A stretch of DNA of 64,000 bases, from positions 3,782,001-3,846,000 of the forward strand of contig OZ245934.1 of NCBI GenBank assembly GCA_965230005.1, read 5' to 3'. The position numbers and the translations under genes were made by a program. Below are positions 17,071 to 25,569 of this stretch, piece after piece (position 1 is the stretch's first letter; each line of letters opens with the position of its first letter). This DNA comes from SZUA-309 sp965230005. Lineage in GTDB: Bacteria; Pseudomonadota; Gammaproteobacteria; Pseudomonadales; Azotimanducaceae. Under the pieces are notes generated by a model. That model searched no databases, had not been told where the DNA came from, and saw only the letters and a program-made list of their open reading frames with translations.

Positions 17071-17935
17071 GCTCATTGACCGCATCCTCGCTGAACTGGG
17101 ACCCGTCGCCGACGGCGGCGTCATCGGCCCCGGAGACGACTGCTCGGCTCTGATGCCGCCGTCGGGGGAACTCCTCGTCTCCTCCATTGATACCCTCATC
17201 TCCGGCGTGCACTTCCCGGATGATGGTCCCGCTGAGCAGGTCGGCTATCGGGCGATGATGGTGAGCGTGTCCGATCTGGCGGCCGTGGGCGCCAATCCTG
17301 TGCAGATGCTCGTTGCCATGACGCTGGAAGAAACCGATCAGCGCTGGGCGCTGGGCGTCGCCCGGGGCATGCGCCAGGCTCTGGAGGAGACCGGCGGCAA
17401 ACTGCTGGGAGGCAATCTCGGCCGTGGTCCACGAAGTATCACGGTCAGCGTGCACGGCTTCTGCCCGGAATCGGAGCTGCTGCTTCGCTCCGGCGCACAG
17501 GCGAATGATCAGATCTTCATCACCGGCCCCCTGGGTGCGTCAGCGGCAGCCGTTGCTCTCGAGCGCCTGGGTATTGCTGATGATCCCCTCACCGCACGCT
17601 ACTACCGACCCCGGGCAAGAATTGATGTGGGTCTGAAGCTCAGGGGTGTTGCCACAGCCGCCATCGATGTGTCTGACGGCCTGTTGCAGGATCTTGGACA
17701 CCTGTGCAAAGCGAGCGGCCTCGGCGCCGAACTGATGAGCCAGCAGATTCCCGTTGCTGAGGGAGCTGGTCTTGATCATGCGCTCCAGGGCGGTGATGAC
17801 TACGAGCTGCTCTTCACCGCTCCGGCGCTTCCCGCGGATGTCGAGGCGGAAGCCATTGGCGTCATGGTGCCGGAGCCAGGGATCCGTCTCGATGGTGAGG
17901 CCGTGGCCATCAAGGGCTATCAGCACTTCCTGTGA
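17057..17935 (+). CDS. thiL: Thiamine-monophosphate kinase
   Basis: Start chosen at GTG 17057 (MNEFELIDRILAELG), with GGAAG eleven bases upstream; a TTG nine bases earlier is too close to any ribosome binding site. 292 residues of the PurM/ThiL fold. Metal- and nucleotide-binding motifs are GDDCSALMPP and SSIDTLISGVHFP near the N-terminus and the VSDLAAVGANP segment. It makes thiamine diphosphate from the monophosphate. Overlaps nusB upstream and pgpA downstream (GTGA), pointing to one transcript. Confidence 0.94.
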   Translation: MNEFELIDRILAELGPVADGGVIGPGDDCSALMPPSGELLVSSIDTLISGVHFPDDGPAEQVGYRAMMVSVSDLAAVGANPVQMLVAMTLEETDQRWALGVARGMRQALEETGGKLLGGNLGRGPRSITVSVHGFCPESELLLRSGAQANDQIFITGPLGASAAAVALERLGIADDPLTARYYRPRARIDVGLKLRGVATAAIDVSDGLLQDLGHLCKASGLGAELMSQQIPVAEGAGLDHALQGGDDYELLFTAPALPADVEAEAIGVMVPEPGIRLDGEAVAIKGYQHFL

Positions 17936-18426
17936 AGGCCACCGGCAGACTCGGCTGGCAGCACTGGCGCGACCCTGCGGTGCTCACGGTTTGCGGTCTG
18001 GGGGCCGGATTTTCTCCTGTGGCGCCGGGCACTGTCGGCAGCCTTGGGGCGGTTGCCGTCTGGTGGTTTCTCCTCAGGGATCTCGACTGGTATGCACAAC
18101 TCGGCGCCATCGTTGGGGTAACCGTTCTGGGCCTGTGGCTCATCGAACGCGTGAACGCACGCTATGGCGTGGGGGATGCGGGAGCCATCGTCATCGACGA
18201 AGTGGCCGGACAGTGGATAGCGCTTCTGCTTGCGCCGGCCAGCCTGGCGGCTGTGGTGCTCGGCTTTGCGCTGTTCCGGCTCTTCGATGTCTGGAAGCCC
18301 TGGCCCGTTGGCTGGCTCGATCGCAATCTAGAGGGCGCCTGGGGGGTAATGGCGGACGACCTCGCGGCGGGCCTACTGGCTTTCGCTGTGCTGCAGTTCA
18401 CGTTCTTACTGCTTCCCGACATCTGA
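17932..18426 (+). CDS. pgpA: Phosphatidylglycerophosphatase A
   Basis: 164-residue inner-membrane protein with several hydrophobic helices. Family motifs include GAGFSPVAPGTVGSL near the N-terminus, DAGAIVIDEVAGQW (catalytic acidic residues) and FRLFDVWKPWP. It dephosphorylates phosphatidylglycerol phosphate to phosphatidylglycerol. GTG start overlaps the thiL stop by four bases. It ends the plus-strand operon. Confidence 0.94.
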   Translation: MKATGRLGWQHWRDPAVLTVCGLGAGFSPVAPGTVGSLGAVAVWWFLLRDLDWYAQLGAIVGVTVLGLWLIERVNARYGVGDAGAIVIDEVAGQWIALLLAPASLAAVVLGFALFRLFDVWKPWPVGWLDRNLEGAWGVMADDLAAGLLAFAVLQFTFLLLPDI

Positions 18427-18503
18427 TCCCCGGCGTGTCCGCTAAACTTCCCGGAAAACTACGCCTGGCACTCGTTCAGGCAGCCGCCAGTACAGGACAG
18501 TCC

Positions 18504-19175
18504 ATGCCGAGGGAACGCACATCGTCAGGGTCTCATTCGAGGAAGCTGCTTATCCCGCTGTTGCTGGCCCTTGCCAGTGGTCCTGCTCTGGCTACGGTGC
18601 CCATCGAAATCGTTGGTCTGTTTAAAGACACGGCCGTGATCCGCACTGGTGCTGGAGAGAAAATGCTTCGTGTGGGCGAAACCACCCGGCAAGGGGTAAC
18701 TCTCGTTGCTGCCAACGCCTGGGAAGCGGTAGTGCGCTACCAGGGAGAGCAGCATCGCCTGGGCCTGAGCCGTCAGGCGGTCGGCAACTATACGGAAACC
18801 CAGGTCAATCAGATTGCCATCCCGGCGGACAATCTCGGGCAATATCGCATCCGTGGTGCCATCAACGATCGCTACGTGGACTTTCTTGTTGATACCGGAG
18901 CGTCCGTGGTCGCGCTTTCTTCCGTGGAGGCTCAAGGTCTCGGTATCGACTATCTCAGAGGAGAACGCGGCACCGTGCAAACGGCGCAGGGGACAGCGGA
19001 GTCCTACTTCCTGAATCTGGATAAGGTTACCGTTGCCGGCATCACGGCCTACAACGTTCAGGCCGCCGTGATCACCGGCCGTTATCCCGTGGACATTCTG
19101 CTGGGGATGTCGTTCCTGAAGCAGGTGTCGATCCAGGAGAGCGGTGGCGTGATGACGCTGGTCCAGAAGTACTGA
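18504..19175 (+). CDS. Periplasmic clan AA retroviral-type aspartic protease (TIGR02281-like)
   Basis: Start chosen at ATG 18504, with AGGACAG just upstream; longer in-frame extensions reach into pgpA and look random. The 223-residue product has a basic N-terminus and a signal peptide (LLIPLLLALASGPALA), a small N-terminal domain, and a pepsin-like half domain with the catalytic motif VDFLVDTGASVVALSS (about residue 130) and the closing PVDILLGMSFL. As with other single-domain members it should work as a dimer. Substrate unknown. Convergent with the hydrolase gene that follows. Confidence 0.75.
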   Translation: MPRERTSSGSHSRKLLIPLLLALASGPALATVPIEIVGLFKDTAVIRTGAGEKMLRVGETTRQGVTLVAANAWEAVVRYQGEQHRLGLSRQAVGNYTETQVNQIAIPADNLGQYRIRGAINDRYVDFLVDTGASVVALSSVEAQGLGIDYLRGERGTVQTAQGTAESYFLNLDKVTVAGITAYNVQAAVITGRYPVDILLGMSFLKQVSIQESGGVMTLVQKY

Positions 19176-19212
19176 AGACCGGCTCCCTGCTTTCTACCTC
19201 CGGCCCCGGCCG

Positions 19213-19848
19213 CTAAGGCGGTGCGGCACCGGCGCCTAAGAATTGCCGCAACAAGGGCAGGTAGCGATCGGAGCCGCCGATCGTGTTGTGACCGGTTCCT
19301 TCGATCACTTTCACCTGGGGTGTGACGGCGACGAAACCCGCCGCCAGCGCGTCGCTGTGCCGCCTTGGAATCACTTCGTCATCAGAAGCCAGCACCAGCA
19401 GCGTCGGAGCAGTCACCTGCTTCGCATCGGTGAGGGCGTCGAAGCGGTCTTTCAGAAGCAGATCGACGGGAAAAACTGGAAACGTTGCGGCGGCGACGCT
19501 TGCGATGCTGTCGAAGGGCGTGACCAGAAGCAGCCGCTCGGGGTGCCGGTTGGCGGCGAGGTGCACGGCAACGGCGCTGCCGAGACTTCGGCCCATGACC
19601 GCGACCGAGTCATGCCGTTCGAGCAGATGGTCGTAGACGAACAACGCGTCGTGGTAGAGCGCGGCCTCGCTCGGTGAGCCCTTTGAGCCGCCGTAGCCGC
19701 GATGATTCACCAGATAGACGGTTCGATCGGGAAACGCCCGGGCGAAGTCAGGCGCGTTGAATGCGACATCTTCTGCGTTTCCTCCGAAGTAGAGCAGGGC
19801 AGCGAAGGCGAGGTAGGCCGCGAGGACGATGATCAGCAGTCTGAGCAT
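19213..19848 (-). CDS. Membrane-anchored alpha/beta hydrolase
   Basis: 211 residues. A single N-terminal hydrophobic helix (LLIIVLAAYLAFAALLYFGG) anchors it or serves as an uncleaved signal. The hydrolase core shows NHRGYGGSKGSP (oxyanion region), nucleophile elbow MGRSLGSAVAVHLA, catalytic Asp region VLASDDEVIP and His in GTGHNTIGG. It is short for the family: the usual strands before the NHRGYGGS motif are partly missing. Substrate unknown. It lies 26 bases downstream of ispA on the same strand, in the position where dxs is often found. Confidence 0.75.
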   Translation of the reverse strand: MLRLLIIVLAAYLAFAALLYFGGNAEDVAFNAPDFARAFPDRTVYLVNHRGYGGSKGSPSEAALYHDALFVYDHLLERHDSVAVMGRSLGSAVAVHLAANRHPERLLLVTPFDSIASVAAATFPVFPVDLLLKDRFDALTDAKQVTAPTLLVLASDDEVIPRRHSDALAAGFVAVTPQVKVIEGTGHNTIGGSDRYLPLLRQFLGAGAAPP

Positions 19849-19874
19849 CGGTAAAGCGCCTCCTCGAGGCGACC

Positions 19875-20756
19875 CTAGTGATCGCGCCGGACGATGGTTT
19901 CCGCAAGCTCTTCCAGGAGCCGGTGCTGGAGGTTCGCCCGGGAAAGCATGGAGAGGGATTCGTTCAGGAGTTCGTGGGCCTGCTCCCGGGCCTGCTCGAC
20001 GCCGAGTAACGAGGTATAGGTGCTCTTCTTCGCTTTCTGGTCGGAGCCGGCCGGCTTTCCGAGCATATCCGTGGTCTGCGTGACATCCAGTACGTCATCG
20101 ATGATCTGGAAAGCCAGGCCAATGCGTGTGGCGAATTCCGTGAGCAGCACGTAGGTTTCGGCGTCCACCTTTGCGTTGCCGAAGAGTGCGCCGATCTGCA
20201 CCGCCACGCGAATGAGCGCACCGGTCTTGCCGGCATGCAGCGCCTGCAGCTCGGAGAGGGAGAGCTGCTTGTTTTCCGCCTCCATATCGAACACCTGACC
20301 GCCCACCATACCCTGCCAGCCGGCGGCTTCCGCCAGGAGCTGAATGGCGGTCAGGCGAACGTCGGTACGCGAGATCGGTGCCGTAGCAAGCGTCTCGAAG
20401 GCAAAGGTCAGAAGTGCGTCGCCAGCGAGAATGGCGTTGGCCTCTCCGAATTTCACGTGGCCGCTGGGTAGACCGTGACGCAGCTCGTCGTCATCCATGG
20501 CCGGCAGGTCGTCGTGCAGCAATGAATAGGCGTGGATGAACTCCACGGCACAGGCGGGGGCCAGGGCGTTTTCCAGGGCTCCGCCGAGGCCGGTGCAGGT
20601 GGCGCAGACCAGCAGTGGTCGGATGCGCTTACCGCCGGAAAGCGTGGCGTAACGCATGGCGTCCGTCAGCACCTGAGCGTGCTCGGAGTTCACCGGCAGG
20701 TGGTGGCTGAGGGCGTCCTCGATCGTATCTTTGAGGGACTTGAGCTCAGGCGTCAT
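19875..20756 (-). CDS. ispA: Farnesyl diphosphate synthase (polyprenyl synthetase family)
   Basis: 293 residues. Both Asp-rich motifs are present: DDLPAMDDD in the first half (about residue 80) and DDVLD in the second (about 218), with GGKRIRP near the N-terminus. It condenses isopentenyl diphosphate with dimethylallyl and geranyl diphosphates to make farnesyl diphosphate. The start overlaps the end of xseB, the standard gammaproteobacterial xseB-ispA pairing. dxs is not next to it here. Confidence 0.95.
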   Translation of the reverse strand: MTPELKSLKDTIEDALSHHLPVNSEHAQVLTDAMRYATLSGGKRIRPLLVCATCTGLGGALENALAPACAVEFIHAYSLLHDDLPAMDDDELRHGLPSGHVKFGEANAILAGDALLTFAFETLATAPISRTDVRLTAIQLLAEAAGWQGMVGGQVFDMEAENKQLSLSELQALHAGKTGALIRVAVQIGALFGNAKVDAETYVLLTEFATRIGLAFQIIDDVLDVTQTTDMLGKPAGSDQKAKKSTYTSLLGVEQAREQAHELLNESLSMLSRANLQHRLLEELAETIVRRDH

Positions 20757-21003
20757 CGAGGGCGTCGACGTCGAGATCCTCGAGCTCGCCGGATTCCGTG
20801 AGGACCTTCACCTTGAGCTCGGCGGCTTTCAGCGACGCCTGGCAGTGGCGGGTGAGCTTTACACCACGTTCGAAGGCCGCTAGGGACGCTTCCAGGGAAA
20901 GGTCGCCCGCCTCCATCTGCTCGACGAGCCCTTCGAGCTCGGCGAGAGCCTCTTCGAAGGCGACGTCTTCGAGATCGGAATCGGGGCTGCCGTCGTCTGC
21001 CAC
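20746..21003 (-). CDS. xseB: Exodeoxyribonuclease VII small subunit
   Basis: 85 residues. The core FEEALAELEGLVEQMEAGDL and SLEASLAAFERGVKLTRHCQ is the family signature, forming a helical hairpin that binds XseA. The C-terminus is acidic. Overlaps ispA by eleven bases, so the two are translationally coupled. xseA is not in the window. Confidence 0.95.
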   Translation of the reverse strand: MADDGSPDSDLEDVAFEEALAELEGLVEQMEAGDLSLEASLAAFERGVKLTRHCQASLKAAELKVKVLTESGELEDLDVDALDDA

Positions 21004-21017
21004 GTCAGCTGATCTCG

Positions 21018-21323
21018 TCAGCCGGCCTTGCGGGCGGCGTCGACGAGGCGGTAGTCGCCGGTGGCAGGATCTGATTGCACGAGACCATCGGCTTCGAGCT
21101 GCGCCAGCTCGCCGCGGATCTCCCAGCTGAGCATGGGGTGGCCGGACTCTCTCAGCGCGTCGGCGATGTGCCCGGGCCGGAAGTTCGCATGACCGGCTTC
21201 GACGATCGCCTGAACGACGGCGTACACCTGGTCGGTGCGATGTTGATCAATGCTCAAGGCTGCGGATTCCGTTGCTTCCAGTTGACGCTGCTGTTGACAG
21301 CCCGCTTCACGAAGGGGCGGCAT
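21018..21323 (-). CDS. Small winged-helix-like protein of unknown function
   Basis: Up to 101 residues. The C-terminal 75 residues (TDQVYAVVQAIVEAGHANFR, then PGHIADALRESGHPMLSWEI and RGELAQLEADGLVQSD) read like a winged helix: three helices and a short wing. I do not recognise a named family. A TTG at 21257 with GGA upstream would give a shorter 79-residue protein and may be the true start. It sits between the Sel1-repeat gene and xseB on the same strand with gaps under 20 bases, so it probably belongs to that transcript. Confidence 0.5.
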   Translation of the reverse strand: MPPLREAGCQQQRQLEATESAALSIDQHRTDQVYAVVQAIVEAGHANFRPGHIADALRESGHPMLSWEIRGELAQLEADGLVQSDPATGDYRLVDAARKAG

Positions 21324-21340
21324 ATTTCAACAGAATCAGC

Positions 21341-22669
21341 CTATTCCCGCCAGGGTTCGCCCGCCTCATAGGCGGCCAGATGTTCGGCAAGCGCCAGGGC
21401 TTCCTCGGAGCCTGCTTCCGTAATCAGGGCCATGGCCTGCTCCTGGGTGGCGACGGCTTCTGCAAAACGGCCGAGCTCCGCGTAGGCAGCCGCCAGCGTA
21501 TCCAGATAGGCGGCCGATTCGACCTGTGCCACCGCGCGCTCGGCATAGCTGAGCGCCAGCGCCCCATTCCGAACGTCTTCCGATCGGCTCGTCGATAGCA
21601 TCCAGGCGTAGTCGTTCTGTGCCTGAGGCAGATTCTGGTCCGCGGCTTTGGCGATCCAGTGCAGTGCTTCCAGTTCTTCGCCGCGGCGGAGGAGCAGGTA
21701 GAAGAGCCGCAGCTGCGCCTGGCTGAAGCCCGCCTGAGCTCCCCTGAGATACCAGGCCTCGGCTGCCTCGAGGTCCGCATCGACGCCGATGCCCGCCTCA
21801 TAGATGTGCCCGAGGGAAAGGCTGCCCGCGAGGTTCCCCGCCAGTGCAGCACGCTCCAGGAGTTCTCGTGCGGTGGCCGGATCCATGGGGACGCCTTCTC
21901 CGACCAGATACATGTGCCCCAGTGCAACATCGGCGGCGCTGGAACCCGCTTCACCGGCGGCCTCGAAAAGCCGTACGGCTGCCACGAGATCAGGTTCACC
22001 GTTGAACTCGCCCTTGTAATGCATATAGCCGAGGGCGACCTGCGCTTCGATGGAATCTGCCGCGGCGGCGGCTTCGATCCAACGCTGAGCCTCAACGACG
22101 TTCGGCTCCTCGGTGTAGTCGGCGCGATAGCTGCGGCCGAGGTAGAGCATTGCCGTGCTATCGCCAGCCTCGGCTTCCTTCTGAAGGATCTCTCGGGCCC
22201 GCGCAACGTCCTGTGCCACCCCGCGACCTTCGAGGAGTGCGAAGCCCACGTAAAGGTTGGCCTCGGGGTGCTCGGCTTCCGCCGCGGTTTCGAAGAAGGC
22301 GAAGGCGATCTCCGCGTCTTCGTCCACGCCTTCACCCCGGTGATAGAGGCCACCCAGGGCAACGAGGGCGGCGCCGTTCGCGGGATTGAACTCGAGCGCC
22401 CGGGCGTAATCTTTGCTCGCGGAAACCGGCAGTCCTGCGGCGTAATAACTGTAGCCCCGGAGATAGTAGGCCCGGGACCGCTCACCGGGGCTCAGCCTGG
22501 GATGAATGAGCGCGGGTGCCAGGTAAGTTCGGGCCAGAGCCAGCTCCCCGGTCTGAATCAGATCCACGGCTCGCTCGATGTAAGCCTGGGGGTCGACGGA
22601 ATCAGCCTGAGCGGCGGTTACCAGGCTGAGCCCCAATAAAAGACAAATAGACTGCTTTAATTTGCGCAT
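21341..22669 (-). CDS. Secreted Sel1/TPR repeat protein
   Basis: 442 residues. A signal peptide (QSICLLLGLSLVTAAQA) is followed by TPR-like helices (residues about 30-110) and then at least six Sel1-like repeats with the pattern ALGxxYxxGxGVxxDxxxAxxxxxxAAxxG, for example YLVGEGVPMDPATARELLER and YEAGIGVDADLEAAEAWYLR, and finally more TPR-like helices. Such proteins act as periplasmic protein-binding scaffolds. First gene of a minus-strand group continuing to xseB and ispA. Its start is 143 bases from the tmRNA gene. Confidence 0.8.
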   Translation of the reverse strand: MRKLKQSICLLLGLSLVTAAQADSVDPQAYIERAVDLIQTGELALARTYLAPALIHPRLSPGERSRAYYLRGYSYYAAGLPVSASKDYARALEFNPANGAALVALGGLYHRGEGVDEDAEIAFAFFETAAEAEHPEANLYVGFALLEGRGVAQDVARAREILQKEAEAGDSTAMLYLGRSYRADYTEEPNVVEAQRWIEAAAAADSIEAQVALGYMHYKGEFNGEPDLVAAVRLFEAAGEAGSSAADVALGHMYLVGEGVPMDPATARELLERAALAGNLAGSLSLGHIYEAGIGVDADLEAAEAWYLRGAQAGFSQAQLRLFYLLLRRGEELEALHWIAKAADQNLPQAQNDYAWMLSTSRSEDVRNGALALSYAERAVAQVESAAYLDTLAAAYAELGRFAEAVATQEQAMALITEAGSEEALALAEHLAAYEAGEPWRE

Positions 22670-22908
22670 TAGAGGCCTTTGAGAGCCTGAATCGGTAGCA
22701 GACTGGTTGAACCAGCCCTGGTTGCCCCTATCTAAAGGAAGAGACGAGTTTGCCAGACTTGGATCACCTTGGCGTGATTGGGTTCATGGTAGACTTCGAC
22801 CATACCTTCATTGGGGGCGACTTGGCTTCGACGGGGGTAGCAGAGCAAAAGGTGCATGCCGAGAGGGTAGTGACTCTCGTAAAACAATCGCTGTAACTTT
22901 TTATAGTT

Positions 22909-22941
22909 GCCAACGACGAAAACTACGCACTAGCGGCCTAA
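22909..22941 (+). other. tmRNA tag-peptide reading frame
   Basis: The resume codon GCC starts a ten-codon frame, ANDENYALAA, closed by TAA. The tag ends in ALAA, the degradation signal read by ClpXP and related proteases. Confidence 0.95.
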
Positions 22942-23156
22942 AAACCCCGCTTACGTCGATGATCCGCGCCTGTGAGGAGACTTCGACGGCAAAGTTCGCA
23001 GGATCGCGTGGATGTCTCGCCCGGGGCTGAAGCGTTAAACCCAATCGGGCTCGCTGAACACGCCCTGACCGTTGGGCCGTGGGAAGCTAAAGCAATAAAC
23101 GGACTCTAAGCATGTAGAGCCGATTGCCGAGCGCCAACGGACGCGGGTTCAACTCC

Positions 23157-23170
23157 CGCCGCCTCCACCA
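23157..23170 (+). other. attL: island left attachment site in the tmRNA 3' end
   Basis: CGCCGCCTCCACCA is the last 14 bases of ssrA and is repeated at 38470-38483. The bases just outside differ (preceded by CC here, GA there; followed by TC here, AA there). The tyrosine integrase gene lies 185 bases away, pointing inward, the normal layout for elements that integrate at tmRNA. Confidence 0.85.
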
Positions 23171-23194
23171 TCAACCTAATTCAGTAAGACTCAG

Positions 23195-23220
23195 AAAGCC
23201 CCAGCCGGGGCTTTTCTTTT
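23195..23220 (+). terminator. Rho-independent terminator after tmRNA
   Basis: AAAGCCCC, loop AGCC, GGGGCTTT, then TCTTTT. It ends ssrA transcription but lies just inside the island boundary, so the present terminator was supplied by the element rather than by the original chromosome. Confidence 0.9.
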
Positions 23221-23306
23221 GCTTGAACGTATTGAATTTATTGAGATATGAGTGTTCGTGAGACGTTGTGAAACGTGCTGAGCATCACTTTACGCGCTGG
23301 TTTTAT

Positions 23307-23355
23307 GTGAGTAACATAGTGAGTAATTGGAATATCGTGAATTGGTGTTACTCAC
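23307..23355 (+). promoter_or_regulatory. Inverted and direct GTGAGTAAC repeats before the integrase
   Basis: GTGAGTAAC at 23307-23315, a second GTGAGTAA at 23319-23326 and the inverted copy GTTACTCAC at 23347-23355, which abuts the integrase ATG. Spacing and position suit integrase arm sites or an autorepression operator at the int promoter. Function is inference. Confidence 0.45.
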
Positions 23356-24660
23356 ATGCCGGACCAGACCCTAAACAAGCTCACTGCTAAGCAGGTAGAG
23401 GCTGCCAAACCCTCGGACAAACTCACCACGCTAGCAGACGGTGGTGGCTTGGTGCTGCAAGTTACTCCCCAGGGCTCGAAGCGCTGGAGGTTCAGGTATC
23501 GGTTCCAGGGGTCAGCAAACATGTTGAGCTTTGGCGTTTACCCGGACACCAGCCTCGCGCTTGCACGGACAAAGCGAGAACATGCCAAGGCTGATCTGGC
23601 CGCTGGAGTCGATCCGAGCGCTAAGCGGGCCGAAGAAAAGGAGTCTCACTCGCAGACCTTCCAGACGGTGGCTGAGGAATTTCTGGATCAGCATGACGCC
23701 GCTGAGGATACGACGCAGGACATGCGCCGCCGCCTAGAGATGTTCGTGTTTCCAAAAGTCGGAAGTAGGCCCATCCGTGAAGTGACCAGCCAACACTTAC
23801 TGCGCTGTCTCAAACCGCTGGAGACGTCGGGAAAGCTCGAAACTGCCAAGCGTACGCGGGCAGCTTGCTCTCAGGTTTTCCGGTTTGCAGTGCTGCATGG
23901 TAAGGCGGAACTTGACGTGGCTGAGGCGCTGAAGGGAGCCATCAAGCCTCCCAAAGCCAAGGCGTTCAGTTTTCAGAAGGGCCCAATAGCGATTGGCAAG
24001 CTCATGCGCTCAATCGATACCTACGAAGGCCAACCTCAGACTGAGGCGGCTTTGAAACTTGCCCCAATGCTCATGCTCCGGCCGGGCGAGCTACGTTCGC
24101 TTGAGTGGGAGAATGTGGACCTTGAACAAGGGTTGGTGACCATTCCAGGTGAGCGCATGAAAGTGAAGCGCGATCGCAACGGTAACGAGCGGCACCATCT
24201 AGTCCCACTGTCGCCGCAAGCGGTAAGAATCTTGGCCGAATTACAGGCCATTACCGGGATGGGTCGGTTCGTGTTTCCTGGAGGGCGTGGTCCGCACCGC
24301 CCATTGAGCAACAACGCATTGACTGTTGCACTCCGTACCATGGGCTATAGCAAGGATGACCAGCATGCCCACGGATTTCGGCACATGGCGAGTACCGAGC
24401 TAAACGAAATGGGTGTGAAGCCCGATGTCATCGAGGCGCAATTAGCTCATGTGGACAGTAGCGTCCGAGGAACCTACAACGCTGCGCAGTATCTCCCCGA
24501 ACGGGCTGCGATGCTCAGGCAATGGTCGGACTTTTTGGATGCCGTACGGGATGCTGACAAGGCTGAGCAGCTTGAGCATGCGCGGACGGCTGCGATGTTG
24601 GGCAGGAACCAGCCCCAATCGGAAGGCGCAGCGGTCCGCAGTCTTCACGATGCGGTTTAG
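23356..24660 (+). CDS. int: P4-type tyrosine integrase
   Basis: 434 residues. N-terminal DUF4102 domain (LTTLADGGGLVLQVTPQGSK and a following WRFRYRF), a SAM-like core-binding domain (about 100-190), and the catalytic domain with Arg in MLRPGELRSLEW (about 237), the box HGFRHMASTELNEMG (about 340) and Tyr in VRGTYNAAQYLPER (about 375). Catalyses integration and excision at the tmRNA 3' end. All catalytic residues are intact, so the gene appears functional. ATG start directly follows the inverted GTTACTCAC copy; no strong ribosome binding site. Confidence 0.95.
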   Translation: MPDQTLNKLTAKQVEAAKPSDKLTTLADGGGLVLQVTPQGSKRWRFRYRFQGSANMLSFGVYPDTSLALARTKREHAKADLAAGVDPSAKRAEEKESHSQTFQTVAEEFLDQHDAAEDTTQDMRRRLEMFVFPKVGSRPIREVTSQHLLRCLKPLETSGKLETAKRTRAACSQVFRFAVLHGKAELDVAEALKGAIKPPKAKAFSFQKGPIAIGKLMRSIDTYEGQPQTEAALKLAPMLMLRPGELRSLEWENVDLEQGLVTIPGERMKVKRDRNGNERHHLVPLSPQAVRILAELQAITGMGRFVFPGGRGPHRPLSNNALTVALRTMGYSKDDQHAHGFRHMASTELNEMGVKPDVIEAQLAHVDSSVRGTYNAAQYLPERAAMLRQWSDFLDAVRDADKAEQLEHARTAAMLGRNQPQSEGAAVRSLHDAV

Positions 24661-24671
24661 GGCATCGGTAA

Positions 24672-24860
24672 GTGAAAAGTGTACTTATAGGCTTTATGTG
24701 CGGAGTACTGCTATTCGTAGCCCCGGTCGTGTTGCTGATGCTCGCTCTTGTGGTCTTGATGCGATCCGAGCAATCTCAAGTGATATTGATATCGCAAGCT
24801 CAGCCAGCGCAGACAGACTCTGAACTGCCTCCCAATGTCGTTCGATTCCCTGGATCTTAA
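24672..24860 (+). CDS. Small single-helix membrane protein
   Basis: 62 residues from a GTG start eleven bases after the integrase stop. Residues 4-30 (LIGFMCGVLLFVAPVVLLML and on) form one long hydrophobic helix, followed by a polar tail with Gln, Pro and Ser. No family recognised. The position right behind int on the same strand argues for a real gene, but it could be a chance frame. Confidence 0.45.
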   Translation: MKSVLIGFMCGVLLFVAPVVLLMLALVVLMRSEQSQVILISQAQPAQTDSELPPNVVRFPGS

Positions 24861-24993
24861 CAAGTCGATGAACGAGCCCTCTTGAATTCGTCTTTGAAAC
24901 TCTCTAGTATTCTCAAACGGTAGCAATACCGATCCACAAACCGCAACGGACTGCCCCGGCCCCCTTGGTCGGATAGACACGGAGCAGTCCGAA

Positions 24994-25203
24994 ATGATCA
25001 AAACAGAACCTGACCGCATCGTTCGACTTCCTGAAGTTCTTGAACTCACGGGCCTGTCACGCCCAACTATCTATCGCATGGTCAAGGCCGGGGCCTTTCC
25101 AGCTCAGGTGCAGCTAACCACTTGGGCCGTCGGCTGGCGATTTTCTGACGTACAAACCTGGATTGAACAAAGGGAAACGCAAACGCTACCTCCCGCAGCG
25201 TGA
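24994..25203 (+). CDS. AlpA-family excisionase/regulator
   Basis: 69 residues. The helix-turn-helix IVRLPEVLELTGLSRPTIYR and the wing AGAFPAQVQLTTWAVGWRFS, ending DVQTWIEQR, are typical of AlpA. In P4-like elements AlpA controls integrase expression and excision. Its stop codon overlaps the next small gene's start as GTGA. Confidence 0.9.
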   Translation: MIKTEPDRIVRLPEVLELTGLSRPTIYRMVKAGAFPAQVQLTTWAVGWRFSDVQTWIEQRETQTLPPAA

Positions 25204-25370
25204 CTTCAAAAGTGATATTGCTTTCACACGAGCTGGAGGACGCCGAATTCGGGCTTCCGGTAGAGGACTTTCCTCAGGACGATGGGAAGGACTGGATGTG
25301 CGAGTTGGCAGCGAGCCGCCAGGTTTTTGAGTCGCTTGAGAGTATTGTCCTCTATGCATCGGACAAGTAA
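25200..25370 (+). CDS. 56-residue acidic protein coupled to alpA
   Basis: Starts at GTG 25200 overlapping the alpA stop by four bases (GTGA). The sequence (MTSKVILLSHELEDAEFGLP, then VEDFPQDDGKDWMCELAASR and a short end) is acidic and protein-like; no family recognised. Overlap with alpA suggests an accessory regulator or antirepressor, which is inference. The antisense frame over the same bases is long but has no support. Confidence 0.5.
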   Translation: MTSKVILLSHELEDAEFGLPVEDFPQDDGKDWMCELAASRQVFESLESIVLYASDK

Positions 25371-25569
25371 TCCAACGCAGATTTTGGTGTTACAGCCTTT
25401 GCACACCTTGTGTGACATTGCACACCATGTTTGACGTTGCTTGAGCAGCGCACAAACAGACGAAACTCCCACCGCATGCAGTCTGCAGCGGGACACGGAG
25501 TGCTGTATCTGAGCTATTTGTGGCGCATAGGGGGAAAGAATTAAACGTGGGAGAAGGGGTGGAGCATGA

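Larger units (their letters stand above)
22813..23170 (+). ncRNA. ssrA: Transfer-messenger RNA (tmRNA)
   Basis: One-piece tmRNA. The 5' end GGGGGCGACTTGGCTTCGACGG and the 3' end, which finishes CGGGTTCAACTCCCGCCG plus CCTCCACCA, form the tRNA-like domain (acceptor GGGGGCG with CGCCTCC, one G-T pair; T arm GGGTTCAACTCCC). The reading frame at 22909-22941 encodes the tag ANDENYALAA ending in TAA, identical to the common enterobacterial tag. It rescues ribosomes stalled on broken mRNA. Its 3' end is the attachment site of the island that follows. Confidence 0.97.

Noticed and set aside
25224..25496. 90-codon Cys-rich minus-strand frame
   Set aside because: Opposite the 56-residue frame that is coupled to alpA; composition looks random.
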